Below, one piece after another: positions 28,785 to 37,900 of a stretch of DNA of 64,000 bases. The translations under genes and the position numbers were made by a program. A model generated the notes under the pieces. That model was not told where the DNA came from and did no database searches. It worked only from the letters and a program-made list of their open reading frames with translations. This stretch comes from Porticoccaceae bacterium. Lineage in GTDB: Bacteria; Pseudomonadota; Gammaproteobacteria; Pseudomonadales; Porticoccaceae. Position 1 is the first letter of the stretch. Each line of letters begins with the position of its first letter. Where the stretch lies: assembly GCA_029242085.1 (NCBI GenBank), contig JAQWUP010000065.1, positions 62,001 to 126,000 on the forward strand, read 5' to 3'.

Positions 28785-28916
28785 GAGCTTTAAGTCTCCC
28801 TGATAGGCAATCTTCCTAAGTAATGGAACAGTTTTTCAGTAAATACAAACTTTGACCGCAAATAACGGCAACTCATTCACATCTTTGCCTCTGAGAATTG
28901 AGAAGCGCCCTGGGGC

Positions 28917-29705
28917 TTAAGAGTGGGCCTCGAGGTTCTGGTCCATCTCCATTGCAGGTGACTGCTCACTCGGCCTGCCAACGATTTTGGCCGGCACGCC
29001 TGCAACAGTGACATGGGCAGGCACATCCTCAAGCACCAGACTACCAGCGCCTATTTTAACGCCATCGCCGACAGTGACATTACCGAGAATTTTGGCCCCG
29101 GCACTGATCATTACCCCATCGCCAATATGCGGATGACGATTACCGCCTTTGCAGCCGCTGCCGCCAAGAGTAACCGAGTGCAAAATAGACACATCGTTGC
29201 CAATAACAGCGGTCTCGCCAATAACTAGACCAGTCGCATGGTCGATCATAATGCCCGAGCCCATCTGCGCACCTGGATGGATATCGACAGCAAAGGTCTC
29301 AGAAATTTGATTTTGAAAAAACAGAGCCAGCGCCCGACGACCCTGCAACCAGAGCCAGTGCGACACGCGCTGAAGTTGCAGTGCCTGAAATCCTTTGAAA
29401 TATAAGATCGGTGTCAGATGGCGGTCACAGGCTGCATCGCGCTCAAAAGATGCGCGGATATCAAGGCGTATACTCTGACCAATACCCTTATCCTCACGCA
29501 ATGCCTGTGCAATTACCTCTGCAATGGTAGCCGCCGGCACTGCCGGACTGGACAGCTGCTCGGCTAGATTGTAACTCAGTGCACCGTCAAGACTGCTGTG
29601 ATCAAGCACCGATGACTGGAAAAACACTTCCAGCACAGGCTCTTCGACAGCCGCTTGTCGCGCCTCCTCGACAATAATATCCCAGATTGGATCACTGTCC
29701 TGCAT
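28917..29705 (-). CDS. cysE: Serine O-acetyltransferase CysE (copy 2)
   Basis: 262-residue paralogue of the gene at 19.3 kb with the same two-domain form: WDIIVEEARQAAVEEPVLEVFF then the beta helix DIHPGAQMGSGIMIDHATGLVIGETAVI, GNRHPHIGDGVMISAGAKILG. Catalytic His and Asp of DHATG and the NRHP block are intact, so both copies should be active. It ends in EAHS, again without a terminal Ile. It is clustered with a peptidase gene and a lipoprotein gene on the minus strand. Why two long-form SATs are kept is not clear; different feedback sensitivity is one inference. Confidence 0.9.
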   Translation of the reverse strand: MQDSDPIWDIIVEEARQAAVEEPVLEVFFQSSVLDHSSLDGALSYNLAEQLSSPAVPAATIAEVIAQALREDKGIGQSIRLDIRASFERDAACDRHLTPILYFKGFQALQLQRVSHWLWLQGRRALALFFQNQISETFAVDIHPGAQMGSGIMIDHATGLVIGETAVIGNDVSILHSVTLGGSGCKGGNRHPHIGDGVMISAGAKILGNVTVGDGVKIGAGSLVLEDVPAHVTVAGVPAKIVGRPSEQSPAMEMDQNLEAHS

Positions 29706-29728
29706 CGCTTAAAACTCCAGTAAAACCG

Positions 29729-30409
29729 TTAAACCTGAACAAAGCGCTGAACAATCTCATCGAGATGCTCTAACACTGTATCCAATAATAATAGCTCGCT
29801 ACCCCTGAGCCTCTGTGCAATAACCTCCGCACTGAGCTGTTGCGCATAGGCATCGGCAATAGGGGCATAACTCAGATGCCAGCGCTCAGGTGCAACGCCG
29901 CCTCTATCTACGCCATAGGGTCGATAAAACCCCAGCGCACTGTCTCTGCCAACGCAGCTATCCAGCCAGTCGTGCATGGGGGCAAAAATGCCACTGCCCT
30001 CTACCTCCCCTGGGATCAGCTTTATCTGATAGCCCTCCGGCATGGCTGCTGCATCATAGATATCAAAGTCTGTTCCCCAGTGGTGCCGAGAAGCACCGGG
30101 AAGCGCAGACCAACGCAGAACTGCCTCTATCTGCTGCCAGGGACTCAGTGCCTCTAAAACGATACTGTTACCAGCTTGATCAACCACAGGGCGCAAGCCT
30201 GAGAGCTTGCCATTCCAAATATGCAGCTGACGCTCAAAGGAGCGAAAGCCACTGCATATCTGTAGGTCAAAGCCCTGTTCTGCCGCTTGCATCTGCAGCT
30301 CAGCCACAGATGCCAACACCTGAGCATGCACCATAATAGGCTGCCCAGCAGCGCTCAATGAGCACAGATGACGCTCGGTGGAACCGGTTAAAATATCGTT
30401 ATCAGCCAT
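29729..30409 (-). CDS. M15 family D-alanyl-D-alanine carboxypeptidase-like protein
   Basis: 226-residue zinc peptidase of the VanY/M15B type. Zinc-site motifs are SRHHWGTDFDIYD (SxHxxGxAxD form) and PERWHLSY (ExxWH form), with YxxSGFRSF-like ICSGFRSFERQLHIWN. Such enzymes trim D-Ala or D-Ala-D-Ala in peptidoglycan, but no signal peptide is visible, so location is uncertain. It ends 23 nt before cysE copy 2 on the same strand. Confidence 0.82.
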   Translation of the reverse strand: MADNDILTGSTERHLCSLSAAGQPIMVHAQVLASVAELQMQAAEQGFDLQICSGFRSFERQLHIWNGKLSGLRPVVDQAGNSIVLEALSPWQQIEAVLRWSALPGASRHHWGTDFDIYDAAAMPEGYQIKLIPGEVEGSGIFAPMHDWLDSCVGRDSALGFYRPYGVDRGGVAPERWHLSYAPIADAYAQQLSAEVIAQRLRGSELLLLDTVLEHLDEIVQRFVQV

Positions 30410-30508
30410 ACTATCAACGCCTCTGTACAGGTGCAGATTCTGTTGTCTGAATGATCAGAAGTAAAGCGCCCATTGACTGAGCACCTATCATTGGCGGCCT
30501 ATTGCAGT

Positions 30509-30986
30509 TTAAATATCGGAGAGATTAACCACACCTTCACGCTGTACCCTGATGGGCATAAATCGGCTGCTCTCATGCAGCGTGACCTCAAGCTGATATT
30601 CAATAGCCTGAGCATTGGTATGCACTAATTTATGAAACAAAGAGGCACCGCCAATCAGATCACCGGTGCACTGCGCCTTAAATACTGATTGGCTCAGCGC
30701 TGGCACCACAAAGGGGGCTTCAATCACGCCCACTGCCACTCGGCTATTTTCCAAGTAGAGTCTAAATGAGCTTCCCTCAATATCAATTTGCGAATTATTT
30801 GGGTTGATCAGCTGCATACTAATACTGAATCTGGGCGCCAAGCCCTATGCTGGCAGCAGTTCCAGATCAGACAGCAGCACATCGGGTGACTGTCCTTGTA
30901 AGCTAGCGCAGCCAGTAGTGGCTATCAACAGCCACATCAGTAAGCTAGTTTGAGAGAAACCTCTGCTCTGTATTCTCCTTTTCATT
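30509..30986 (-). pseudogene. LEA14-like lipoprotein gene with a frameshift
   Basis: The tracked ORF (30509-30841) is only the C-terminal part of a late-embryogenesis-abundant type 2 domain: RFSISMQLINPNNSQIDIEG. Upstream in another frame is an untracked lipoprotein start at ATG 30986: MKRRIQSRGF..., lipobox ATTGC, then PDVLLSDLELL. That frame hits TAG at 30846-30848. Removing one base of the CC at 30853-30854 joins them as DLELLQHRALAPRFSIS, which reads as a normal LEA2 domain. The intact product would be a roughly 158-residue outer-membrane or periplasmic lipoprotein. Real decay or a sequencing insertion cannot be separated here. Confidence 0.7.
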
Positions 30987-31136
30987 CCCTGATCCCCGTT
31001 TAAAATTCCATTTCGAGTTCTAAAAATTGCTGCTCAGGCTTAAATCCGGTTACTCTATCAATATAGTTGATTTTTAGTTTGTCGACCTCATGTATAAGAC
31101 TCGGTTTTTTTAATCAGGCACAATCTGGAGGACCCG

Positions 31137-32027
31137 ATGTTTAGAATTGGTTTATTTCTCGCGACTAATATCGCCATTATTGCTATCGCCAGTATTTCAC
31201 TGCGCCTGCTGGGCGTTGAGAGCATTCTTACCAACCAAGGTATGGATCTCGACCTCAGAGCACTGTTGATTTTTTGTGCCGTATTTGGCTTTGTCGGATC
31301 TCTGATCTCACTGCTACTTTCAAAATTTATGGCCAAGATGTCGAGCCGCACAGAGATTATCCAGCAGCCGCAGAATGCAGAGCAACGCTGGTTACTGGAA
31401 ACCGTTGCGGAACTGGCCAAAAAAGCCGATATAGGCATGCCTGAGGTAGGTATTTTCCCAGCGCAGCAGTCGAATGCCTTTGCCACGGGCTGGAATAGAA
31501 ATAACGCACTGGTGGCAGTGAGTGAAGGCCTGTTGCGACGCTTTAGCAGGGAAGAAGTAAAAGCCGTGCTGGCCCATGAAATTGGCCATGTTGCCAATGG
31601 CGACATGATTACTCTGGCTCTGGTGCAGGGCGTGATCAATACCTTTGTTATGTTTGCCGCCCGGGTCATAGGCTTCTTTGTTGACCGAGTAGTGTTAAAA
31701 AATCGGGCTGGCCTTGGGATCGGCTATTGGGTAACCACCATCATTGCTGAGATCTGCATCGGTATTTTAGCCTCGACCATTGTTATGTGGTTTTCCCGCC
31801 AACGAGAATTTCGCGCCGATAATTCAGGGGCGCAGCTCGCTGGTCGCACAGCTATGATTGGTGCACTGCAGAAGCTGCAGGCTGAAGCTCAGTCTGGGGT
31901 GCCCAACCAAATGCCCGATACCATGACCGCTTTTGGTATCTCTGGCGGCTCGAAGCGTAAAATATCCAGATTATTTATGACCCACCCCCCTTTGGAGGAG
32001 CGCATTGAGGCCCTTAAATATGGATAA
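31137..32027 (+). CDS. htpX: Membrane zinc metalloprotease HtpX
   Basis: M48 protease that clears misfolded inner-membrane proteins. 296 residues with two N-terminal membrane spans (about 5-25 and 38-60), the zinc motif AVLAHEIGHVANGD (HExxH), two further spans and the third-ligand region REFRADNSGAQLAG. GGAGG precedes ATG 31137. The start of the next gene overlaps its last 8 nt. Confidence 0.95.
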   Translation: MFRIGLFLATNIAIIAIASISLRLLGVESILTNQGMDLDLRALLIFCAVFGFVGSLISLLLSKFMAKMSSRTEIIQQPQNAEQRWLLETVAELAKKADIGMPEVGIFPAQQSNAFATGWNRNNALVAVSEGLLRRFSREEVKAVLAHEIGHVANGDMITLALVQGVINTFVMFAARVIGFFVDRVVLKNRAGLGIGYWVTTIIAEICIGILASTIVMWFSRQREFRADNSGAQLAGRTAMIGALQKLQAEAQSGVPNQMPDTMTAFGISGGSKRKISRLFMTHPPLEERIEALKYG

Positions 32028-32421
32028 GCTAGAGCAAGAGATTAGCCTGTGCAATCTCGATGACCTCGAAGAACAGCAGGCCATGGAGCTAAGTATTGAC
32101 GAACGGCGCCTGTTTGCGATCCGTCAGGACAACCAGATTTATGCCTACTGGAATATCTGCCCACATCTGGGTATTCCATTAAATTGGGCACCGGATAGAT
32201 TTCTCGATCTCGACAAGACATTGATTCAGTGCTCGTCCCATGGCGCGTTATTTCATATCGACAGCGGTGAATGCATTGCCGGGCCCTGCGCTGGTCAGAG
32301 CTTGCAGCCGGTAGAGCTGCGCTGTGCTGATAAAAACTACTTTGTCACGGCAGACCAGCCGCTCCCTGCAGCACCATTAAATCTTAGAGAGCAGGCTCTG
32401 GCAGATCTTGAAGACAGCTAA
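32020..32421 (+). CDS. Rieske-type [2Fe-2S] ferredoxin
   Basis: 133-residue soluble Rieske domain with ligands in ICPHLGIPLNW (CxH) and IQCSSHGALF (CxxH); similar small proteins act as ferredoxin components or NirD-like subunits. ATG 32020 has GAGG 9 nt upstream and overlaps htpX by 8 nt, so the two are coupled. An in-frame TTG at 32005 is an alternative. No oxygenase partner is nearby. Its 3' end overlaps the convergent sfsA 3' end by 38 nt. Confidence 0.82.
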   Translation: MDKLEQEISLCNLDDLEEQQAMELSIDERRLFAIRQDNQIYAYWNICPHLGIPLNWAPDRFLDLDKTLIQCSSHGALFHIDSGECIAGPCAGQSLQPVELRCADKNYFVTADQPLPAAPLNLREQALADLEDS

Positions 32422-33126
32422 CAGGCTGTTGCAAAACGATTTCCTCAGCACTTAACCCAGCTCGCCAGGCAATAACCTCAACCCCAGCAGCTATGGCCTG
32501 TACCATAGTCTGGGCATAGGCGGGGTCAAGTTCTGCCGCCACCTCGACTCGCTCGACCCCAGATAGCTGTACACAGAAAAACAATACGGCACGATGTCCT
32601 GCGGCAACCATCGCCATTAACTCGCGCAAATGTTTGGCACCACGGCTGGTTACAGCATCTGGGAACATGGCCAAACCATCACCCATATCCAGAGTGACAT
32701 TTTGACCTCCACGTAGCACAGCCCCTGAGCGGAGTCTTGATCCCCCAACAGCAGATCAATACGGCTTTTTTCCTCACCATAACGAACCTCTGTGCGCAAT
32801 TGCTGGTAACCACGCAGCTCGGGAACCAAACCCGCCTCAATCGCTTCCCGTGCCAGATGATTCGGCCTTGAGGTATTCACCCCCGCTAACTGGCCATAGC
32901 TGGTCGTCACAATCTCCAAAGTCCCCGGCAGCTTGCGTTTGGGATTGTCCGACAATGAATACCAGCACGGCGAACCCTCGACCTGACAGTTCTTCATGGA
33001 TCCGGTATTGGGGCAGTGCAAGGTAATAATATTGCCCTGCTGATCACGCACATCGGCAAAAAACCGCTTGTAACGCTTGATAAACGTGGCGGGAAAGAAC
33101 GCCGGAATATTTTTCATCGATGTCAT
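32384..33126 (-). pseudogene. sfsA: Sugar fermentation stimulation protein SfsA, frameshifted
   Basis: SfsA is a putative DNA-binding, nuclease-like protein. The N-terminal ORF ([37 protein letters not shown]) and the C-terminal ORF ([25 protein letters not shown]) together make a complete SfsA of about 245 residues. They join exactly at CYVEVKNVTL if one A is added to the AAAA run (TTTT at 32700-32703 on the plus strand). ATG 33126 is chosen; 33117 is possible. This is either a recent null or a homopolymer sequencing error. Confidence 0.85.
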
Positions 33127-33253
33127 TGACCCCAAGTTAAAAAGAAACATCTCGCCGCCGTAAATGATCGGTGAGTCGCGAAATTTTACAATAATGATCT
33201 ATTATTAGTTGGCTGATAAATGAATTTTTATACTGCCCGAATGGAAATTTTCC

Positions 33254-33282
33254 TTGATATGTTGGTCGAAAATCTCTATAAC
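33254..33282 (+). promoter_or_regulatory. Sigma70 promoter of dksA with GC-rich discriminator
   Basis: TTGATA (33254-33259), a 17-nt spacer and TATAAC (33277-33282), followed by GGCCAGTCCCG. The GC-rich discriminator is the kind associated with negative control by ppGpp and DksA, which suggests autoregulation; this is inference. The start codon is about 40 nt downstream of the predicted start site. Confidence 0.65.
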
Positions 33283-33328
33283 GGCCAGTCCCGTTTTTTT
33301 AGCTTAGAACCAACAACGGATTTTATAA

Positions 33329-33817
33329 ATGTCAACAACGAAAGAAAAAGTAGTAAAAAAACCAGCTGCCAAGCCCAAAGTAGCAGCTAATTCAGCCTCG
33401 GTAACTCTTCACGGTCTCGCTCCCTATGTGGAGAAGAAAAACGAAGAGTATATGAACGAAAATCAGCGTGAACATTTTAAGCTGATTCTCAAAGCCTGGC
33501 GTCTTGAACTTATGGAGGAGGTTGACCGCACGGTTTCTCATATGAAAGATGAGGCGGCAAATTTTCCAGACCCAGCTGACAGAGCAACCCAAGAAGAAGA
33601 GTTTAGTCTTGAGTTGCGAACCCGCGATCGCGAGCGCAAGCTTATCAAGAAAATTGATAAGACATTATTGCGCGTCGAGGAGGACGACTATGGTTTTTGC
33701 GACCAATGTGGTGTCCATATTGGCATTCGCAGGCTTGAAGCTCGTCCCACTGCAAATCTATGTGTGGATTGCAAAACACTTGATGAAATCAAGGAGAAGC
33801 AGATTACGGGCGGCTGA
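33329..33817 (+). CDS. dksA: RNA polymerase-binding transcription factor DksA
   Basis: 162-residue DksA, which enters the RNA polymerase secondary channel and works with ppGpp. The coiled-coil spans about residues 45-115 and carries the [11 protein letters not shown] tip; the zinc finger is [17 protein letters not shown]...CVDC with all four cysteines, so this is the zinc-bound type. The N-terminus is Lys/Ala-rich, longer than in E. coli. It is followed by gluQ in the order conserved in pseudomonads. Confidence 0.96.
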   Translation: MSTTKEKVVKKPAAKPKVAANSASVTLHGLAPYVEKKNEEYMNENQREHFKLILKAWRLELMEEVDRTVSHMKDEAANFPDPADRATQEEEFSLELRTRDRERKLIKKIDKTLLRVEEDDYGFCDQCGVHIGIRRLEARPTANLCVDCKTLDEIKEKQITGG

Positions 33818-33874
33818 TTTTAGCCGCACATATGTCTGTGCTGACTTCAGCACAGACTGCTCTGCCTCTTGTCT

Positions 33875-34771
33875 ATGTCAGCCTTGAGTAACATCGGGCG
33901 CTTCGCCCCCTCCCCTACAGGGCCGTTACACTTTGGTTCTCTGGTCAGTGCTCTGGCGAGCTATCTAGATATTAAAAAGCGCCGCGGCCAATGGTTAGTG
34001 CGAGTTGAAGATATTGATCCGCCCAGAGAAGTGCCGGGGGCCAGCGCGACTATTTTGCAGCAACTCGACGCCCATGGGCTGCACTGGGATGGGGATGTTC
34101 TCTATCAGAGTGAGCGCTTACCCGACTATCTGGCCGCCCTGGAACAGCTTGCACACAAGGACCTGACCTATTACTGCACCTGCAATCGCCAGCGCATGCA
34201 GACCCTGGGCGGTATCTATGACGGTCACTGCCGCGACTTGCAGCTAGCCGACAAAGACAGCGCCATACGCCTCAATGTGGGTGACACTGACAGGGGTCAT
34301 CAACAGTTTACCGATCTTATTATGGGAGACTACCAGCAGTCTTTGCGCACTGAGGTGGGCGATTTTGCCTTGCGCCGACGGGATGGGTTGTTTTCCTATC
34401 AATTAGCCGTGGTGGTCGATGACCATTATCAGGGTATCACCCATATTGTGCGCGGCTCGGATTTACTCGACTCAACACCCAGACAACTCTATCTGCAACA
34501 ATGTCTGGGTTACCAGCGACCTGAGTATATGCATCTGCCGGTGGCACTCAACACCGATGGGCAAAAGCTCAGCAAGCAGAATCATGCTGCGGCACTGGCC
34601 CCCGGCAACGAAGCTCATAATCTTTACACCGCGCTAGTATGGTTACAGCAACAACCGCCAGCCGAGCTAGCCTATCTTTCCGTCAGTGAGATACTGGGCT
34701 GGGGTATTACTAACTGGGCAATATCAAAAATCCCCAGTACCATGGGTATGAGTGCACCGGACAGGTTTTGA
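33875..34771 (+). CDS. gluQ: Glutamyl-Q tRNA(Asp) synthetase
   Basis: Truncated glutamyl-tRNA synthetase that charges glutamate onto queuosine 34 of tRNA-Asp. Class I motifs are APSPTGPLHFGSLVSALAS (HIGH equivalent HFGS) and DGQKLSKQN (KMSKS equivalent KLSKQ). Zinc ligands are in TYYCTCNRQRM and DGHCRD. 298 residues, no anticodon domain. ATG 33875 is preferred over the tracked TTG 33869. It lies 57 nt after dksA. Confidence 0.94.
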   Translation: MSALSNIGRFAPSPTGPLHFGSLVSALASYLDIKKRRGQWLVRVEDIDPPREVPGASATILQQLDAHGLHWDGDVLYQSERLPDYLAALEQLAHKDLTYYCTCNRQRMQTLGGIYDGHCRDLQLADKDSAIRLNVGDTDRGHQQFTDLIMGDYQQSLRTEVGDFALRRRDGLFSYQLAVVVDDHYQGITHIVRGSDLLDSTPRQLYLQQCLGYQRPEYMHLPVALNTDGQKLSKQNHAAALAPGNEAHNLYTALVWLQQQPPAELAYLSVSEILGWGITNWAISKIPSTMGMSAPDRF

Positions 34772-34869
34772 TGCAATCCTGAGATAGGCCTCTAAGGGGT
34801 TTGCTTTGCGCCTCCGGCTTGCATAACATCGACAGCCTATTTACGACTGATGAACCAATAACCCCAGCT

Positions 34870-35046
34870 ATGCTTAATTATCGCCTTGTCGCCACTCTTT
34901 TACTGCTTTGCACCGTGGTTTTTCCACTGGCAACCCAGTGGGCCCTAGAGTCAGATGGCAGCTGGTTCAGACCTTTCGTGGTTTGGGCCATGGTGGTGTT
35001 TGCATCTTACATTGTGCAGCGCGGCAGGAAGTTCGATGAATCTTGA
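34870..35046 (+). CDS. cbrX: Small membrane protein upstream of cbrA (CbrX-like)
   Basis: 58-residue protein with two hydrophobic segments (YRLVATLLLLCTVVFPLA and PFVVWAMVVFASYIV) and a basic end. The track starts at TTG 34801; ATG 34870 gives a natural small membrane protein. A short gene at the same place before cbrA is known in Pseudomonas as cbrX, where it couples translation of cbrA. Here its end overlaps the cbrA start by 11 nt. I name it by position and form; sequence similarity cannot be checked here. Confidence 0.65.
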   Translation: MLNYRLVATLLLLCTVVFPLATQWALESDGSWFRPFVVWAMVVFASYIVQRGRKFDES

Positions 35047-37900
35047 GATAGCCCTATCAACGCTATGTATGCTGGTTCTGGCAGTCCTAATCACGCGATT
35101 TCTAGCTCAGCGCGGCAGCGCAGACAATCATCTGGTTTTGGTGCTGGCATTATTTTCCGGTACTGGCGCGCTAATGGCTATGGGTTCGATCGAGATGGCC
35201 GGACGTTATGGCTACAGTGTTATTTTGGCGCTGATTGGCTTTACCCTTATTTTTGTTTTCTCACCCTTGATATTCCTGCCAATTCGCAGACTCAGCCAGA
35301 TTATCCGCTTCTCCACACCCGTAGATTTCTTGACCTTTAGATACCGTGGCAAAGGTGTTGCCGCAGTCGCCTGTGTCAGTTTAATTGTGATCGCTATTCC
35401 ATTGATTTTGGCCCAGCTGTTAGCGCTGGACTCAGTGATTAATTTTCTATTTGGCCAGTCCCTCTACTACCTGCCACTGCTCGCTATCGCAATTATTTTT
35501 CTCAACCGTCGCTCCATTCAGATAGGTGTGGTTAATCATTTGAGTTGGATTATGGCAGCAGCAGGATTACTGCTGATTCCAGCGCTTGGGCTGGCGGCCT
35601 GGACATCTATTCAATCGATCTTCGGCAGCATTGGCGAGATGAATACCTGGGTCATCGACAGTGGTCAGCGCTTTGTGGTGCAGCGCATGGATTCATCCTA
35701 TAGCCTGTTCACTATTTTTCTGGCCGCAAGTTTTGCTCTGCCAATTAATTTTAGTATTTTGGTCTCTGAAAATATTTCTGACCGCCAGGCAAGCACCACC
35801 GCCTGGGCCTACCCGCTGCTGATTCTACTGGCCTGTATTCCCGTATTCCCGCTGTTGTGGAGCGGTATTGCCGTTCGGTCTTCATCACCGCTGCAAGAAT
35901 ACCTATTCGCCCTGCCAGCACTGACCGAACATCCTATTATCGCGGGTCTGGGTGCCGCGAGTATTATTCTGTTGGCCGTTGCTCTGATCTGCAGCCTGAC
36001 CCTTACAGTGTCCAAAATAACGCTTAATAGCTTTCTATTACCAGGTAAAAATCTAGCCCAGCAAAAGGCCCTCGGTGACTGGATCAATAACCGCCAGATG
36101 ATTATCGCGGCGGCCTTACTGATTGCCTGCTTGCTGCTCAGCCTGATCGTCAAGGGGCGCAGTATTACCGACTTTTATCTCGTCGGACTGAGCGGCTTGG
36201 CACAGCTGACACCGGGAATGCTGGCAGTGATCTATATTCCTAAAGCTAACCGTCTGGGCTTTATAGTCGGCCTTACCGCCGGCATGTTCCTGTGGCTGAT
36301 GACGCTGGCGATACCCCTGCTGTTTGGTGACTGGGGGTTGTATCTGCCATGGCTGGACAAGACCCTCAGTTTTGGTATGCAAAACTGGAATATTTGGGCC
36401 GTCGAAGCACTGCTGCTGAATATAACGCTAAGTACCATTTTTTCTGTCTACGGCAAGATGAATGAAAAAGAAGAATATTATGCCGCTGTGTGCATGGCCG
36501 ACAATGTCTATATCCCGGCACGTACTGAGATCAGCCAAAAGTCGGTGACCGAGCTGCAACAGAGCCTGCGCCTTTCACTCGGCGATGCCGCAGACAGCGA
36601 AATAGACCAGGCACTCGAAGCGACTGGCTGCGACCAGTCTGAAGTTCGCCCCGGGGCACTGCGCAAGATTCGCGATAGCATCAATGCCTCTTTAAATTTG
36701 CGCTACGGTGTCCTTGCCGCCAGTAGAATTATGCAGCAGGCGATGCCGGTTAATCTGATCGCCAATAGAGATCCGGATAATATTTATTTGATTGAGTCGG
36801 TGCTCGCCATTCATGGGGGTCGCCTGACTGGTATTGCCAGCGAGCTAAACAAGTTGCGTGTTCACCACCGCGAAATTTTAGACAACTTGCCCATAGGTAT
36901 CATATCCATCGATCAAACCGGTGAAGTACTCAAGTGGAATGCGACAATTTCGGATTACACAAGTATCAGCGCCGAAATCGCCACCGGAGGTTCTATCAGT
37001 GATCTGCCAGAACCCTGGTGCAGCGCAATCAATACGTTTATTGACAGTGGTCAGACATATCTCGACAGCCTGCGTCTGGAGCTAGGCGCTGAGGTGCGCT
37101 GGTACAGCTTGCAAAAGTCCGTTGAACAAAATATCGAAGGTGCCAGCACCGAGATTATTCTATTAATCGAAGATCAAACTGAGTCGGTAATCTTGACTCA
37201 AAACTCCATCGATAATGAAAGATTGGCCTCAGTCGGCAGACTGGCCGCTGGCGTTGCCCATGAAATTGGCAATCCTGTCACTGGTATTGCCTGTCTGGCA
37301 CAAAATTTACAGCATGAAACCGAACCCGATCAGATTGCTGAATCGGCGCAACATATTCTGTCCCAGACCGAGCGTATAGACCGCATCGTTCAGTCATTAA
37401 TTAATTTCTCGCGCGGTGATCGAGCGCTGCAGAAGCCGGTGCAGCGAGTCAATCTGTATGATGCTGCCAATGAAGCTATCCAGCTGTTGACCATGAGTAC
37501 GGCAAAACCTGAGATCAAATATATCTGTGATATCGACAGTCAATTGCTTATCACCGGTGACTACCACCAACTTATTCAGGTTTTTCTAAACCTGCTCAGC
37601 AATGCACGAGACGCCTCCCCAGTGGATAGCCAGATTATTATCAGTGCAACCATCGAAGTAGAGCAGGTTCGAGTAACGATAAGCGACTATGGCACTGGCA
37701 TTGCAGAGGGTATTTCAGGTCGGTTATTTGAACCCTTTGTAACCTCTAAAGAGCCAGGTCAGGGCACCGGACTAGGACTCTGGGTGGTATTTAATCTGGT
37801 ACAGCAGCTAGGTGCCGAGATATCAATGTCCAGTCCCGCAGAAAATAGTGACTGTGGCACTACTGTGGCTCTGTGTTTTCCACTATCATCGCGCCCATGA
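35036..37900 (+). CDS. cbrA: Transporter-fused sensor histidine kinase CbrA
   Basis: 954-residue sensor: an N-terminal SLC5-like region with about 12 membrane spans (residues 1-480), a linker/STAC region (about 490-600), PAS (about 625-720), then the kinase core. H box is AAGVAHEIGNPVTGIACL, N box LNLLSNARDAS, G boxes SDYGTGIAEG and GQGTGLGLWVV, all intact. CbrA senses carbon/nitrogen status in pseudomonads and its transporter part can bind histidine. The ORF track starts at 34955; ATG 35036 has AGGAAG 5 nt upstream. Its TGA overlaps the cbrB ATG (ATGA). Confidence 0.9.
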   Translation: MNLEIALSTLCMLVLAVLITRFLAQRGSADNHLVLVLALFSGTGALMAMGSIEMAGRYGYSVILALIGFTLIFVFSPLIFLPIRRLSQIIRFSTPVDFLTFRYRGKGVAAVACVSLIVIAIPLILAQLLALDSVINFLFGQSLYYLPLLAIAIIFLNRRSIQIGVVNHLSWIMAAAGLLLIPALGLAAWTSIQSIFGSIGEMNTWVIDSGQRFVVQRMDSSYSLFTIFLAASFALPINFSILVSENISDRQASTTAWAYPLLILLACIPVFPLLWSGIAVRSSSPLQEYLFALPALTEHPIIAGLGAASIILLAVALICSLTLTVSKITLNSFLLPGKNLAQQKALGDWINNRQMIIAAALLIACLLLSLIVKGRSITDFYLVGLSGLAQLTPGMLAVIYIPKANRLGFIVGLTAGMFLWLMTLAIPLLFGDWGLYLPWLDKTLSFGMQNWNIWAVEALLLNITLSTIFSVYGKMNEKEEYYAAVCMADNVYIPARTEISQKSVTELQQSLRLSLGDAADSEIDQALEATGCDQSEVRPGALRKIRDSINASLNLRYGVLAASRIMQQAMPVNLIANRDPDNIYLIESVLAIHGGRLTGIASELNKLRVHHREILDNLPIGIISIDQTGEVLKWNATISDYTSISAEIATGGSISDLPEPWCSAINTFIDSGQTYLDSLRLELGAEVRWYSLQKSVEQNIEGASTEIILLIEDQTESVILTQNSIDNERLASVGRLAAGVAHEIGNPVTGIACLAQNLQHETEPDQIAESAQHILSQTERIDRIVQSLINFSRGDRALQKPVQRVNLYDAANEAIQLLTMSTAKPEIKYICDIDSQLLITGDYHQLIQVFLNLLSNARDASPVDSQIIISATIEVEQVRVTISDYGTGIAEGISGRLFEPFVTSKEPGQGTGLGLWVVFNLVQQLGAEISMSSPAENSDCGTTVALCFPLSSRP

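Noticed and set aside
31088-31669. 193-residue minus-strand ORF over htpX
   Set aside because: Composition is that of an antisense shadow; htpX is unambiguous on the other strand.
33281-33300. ACGG/CCGT hairpin with seven T's before dksA as an attenuator
   Set aside because: Only a 4-bp stem, and it overlaps the -10 and discriminator of the promoter, so it is not fully transcribed.
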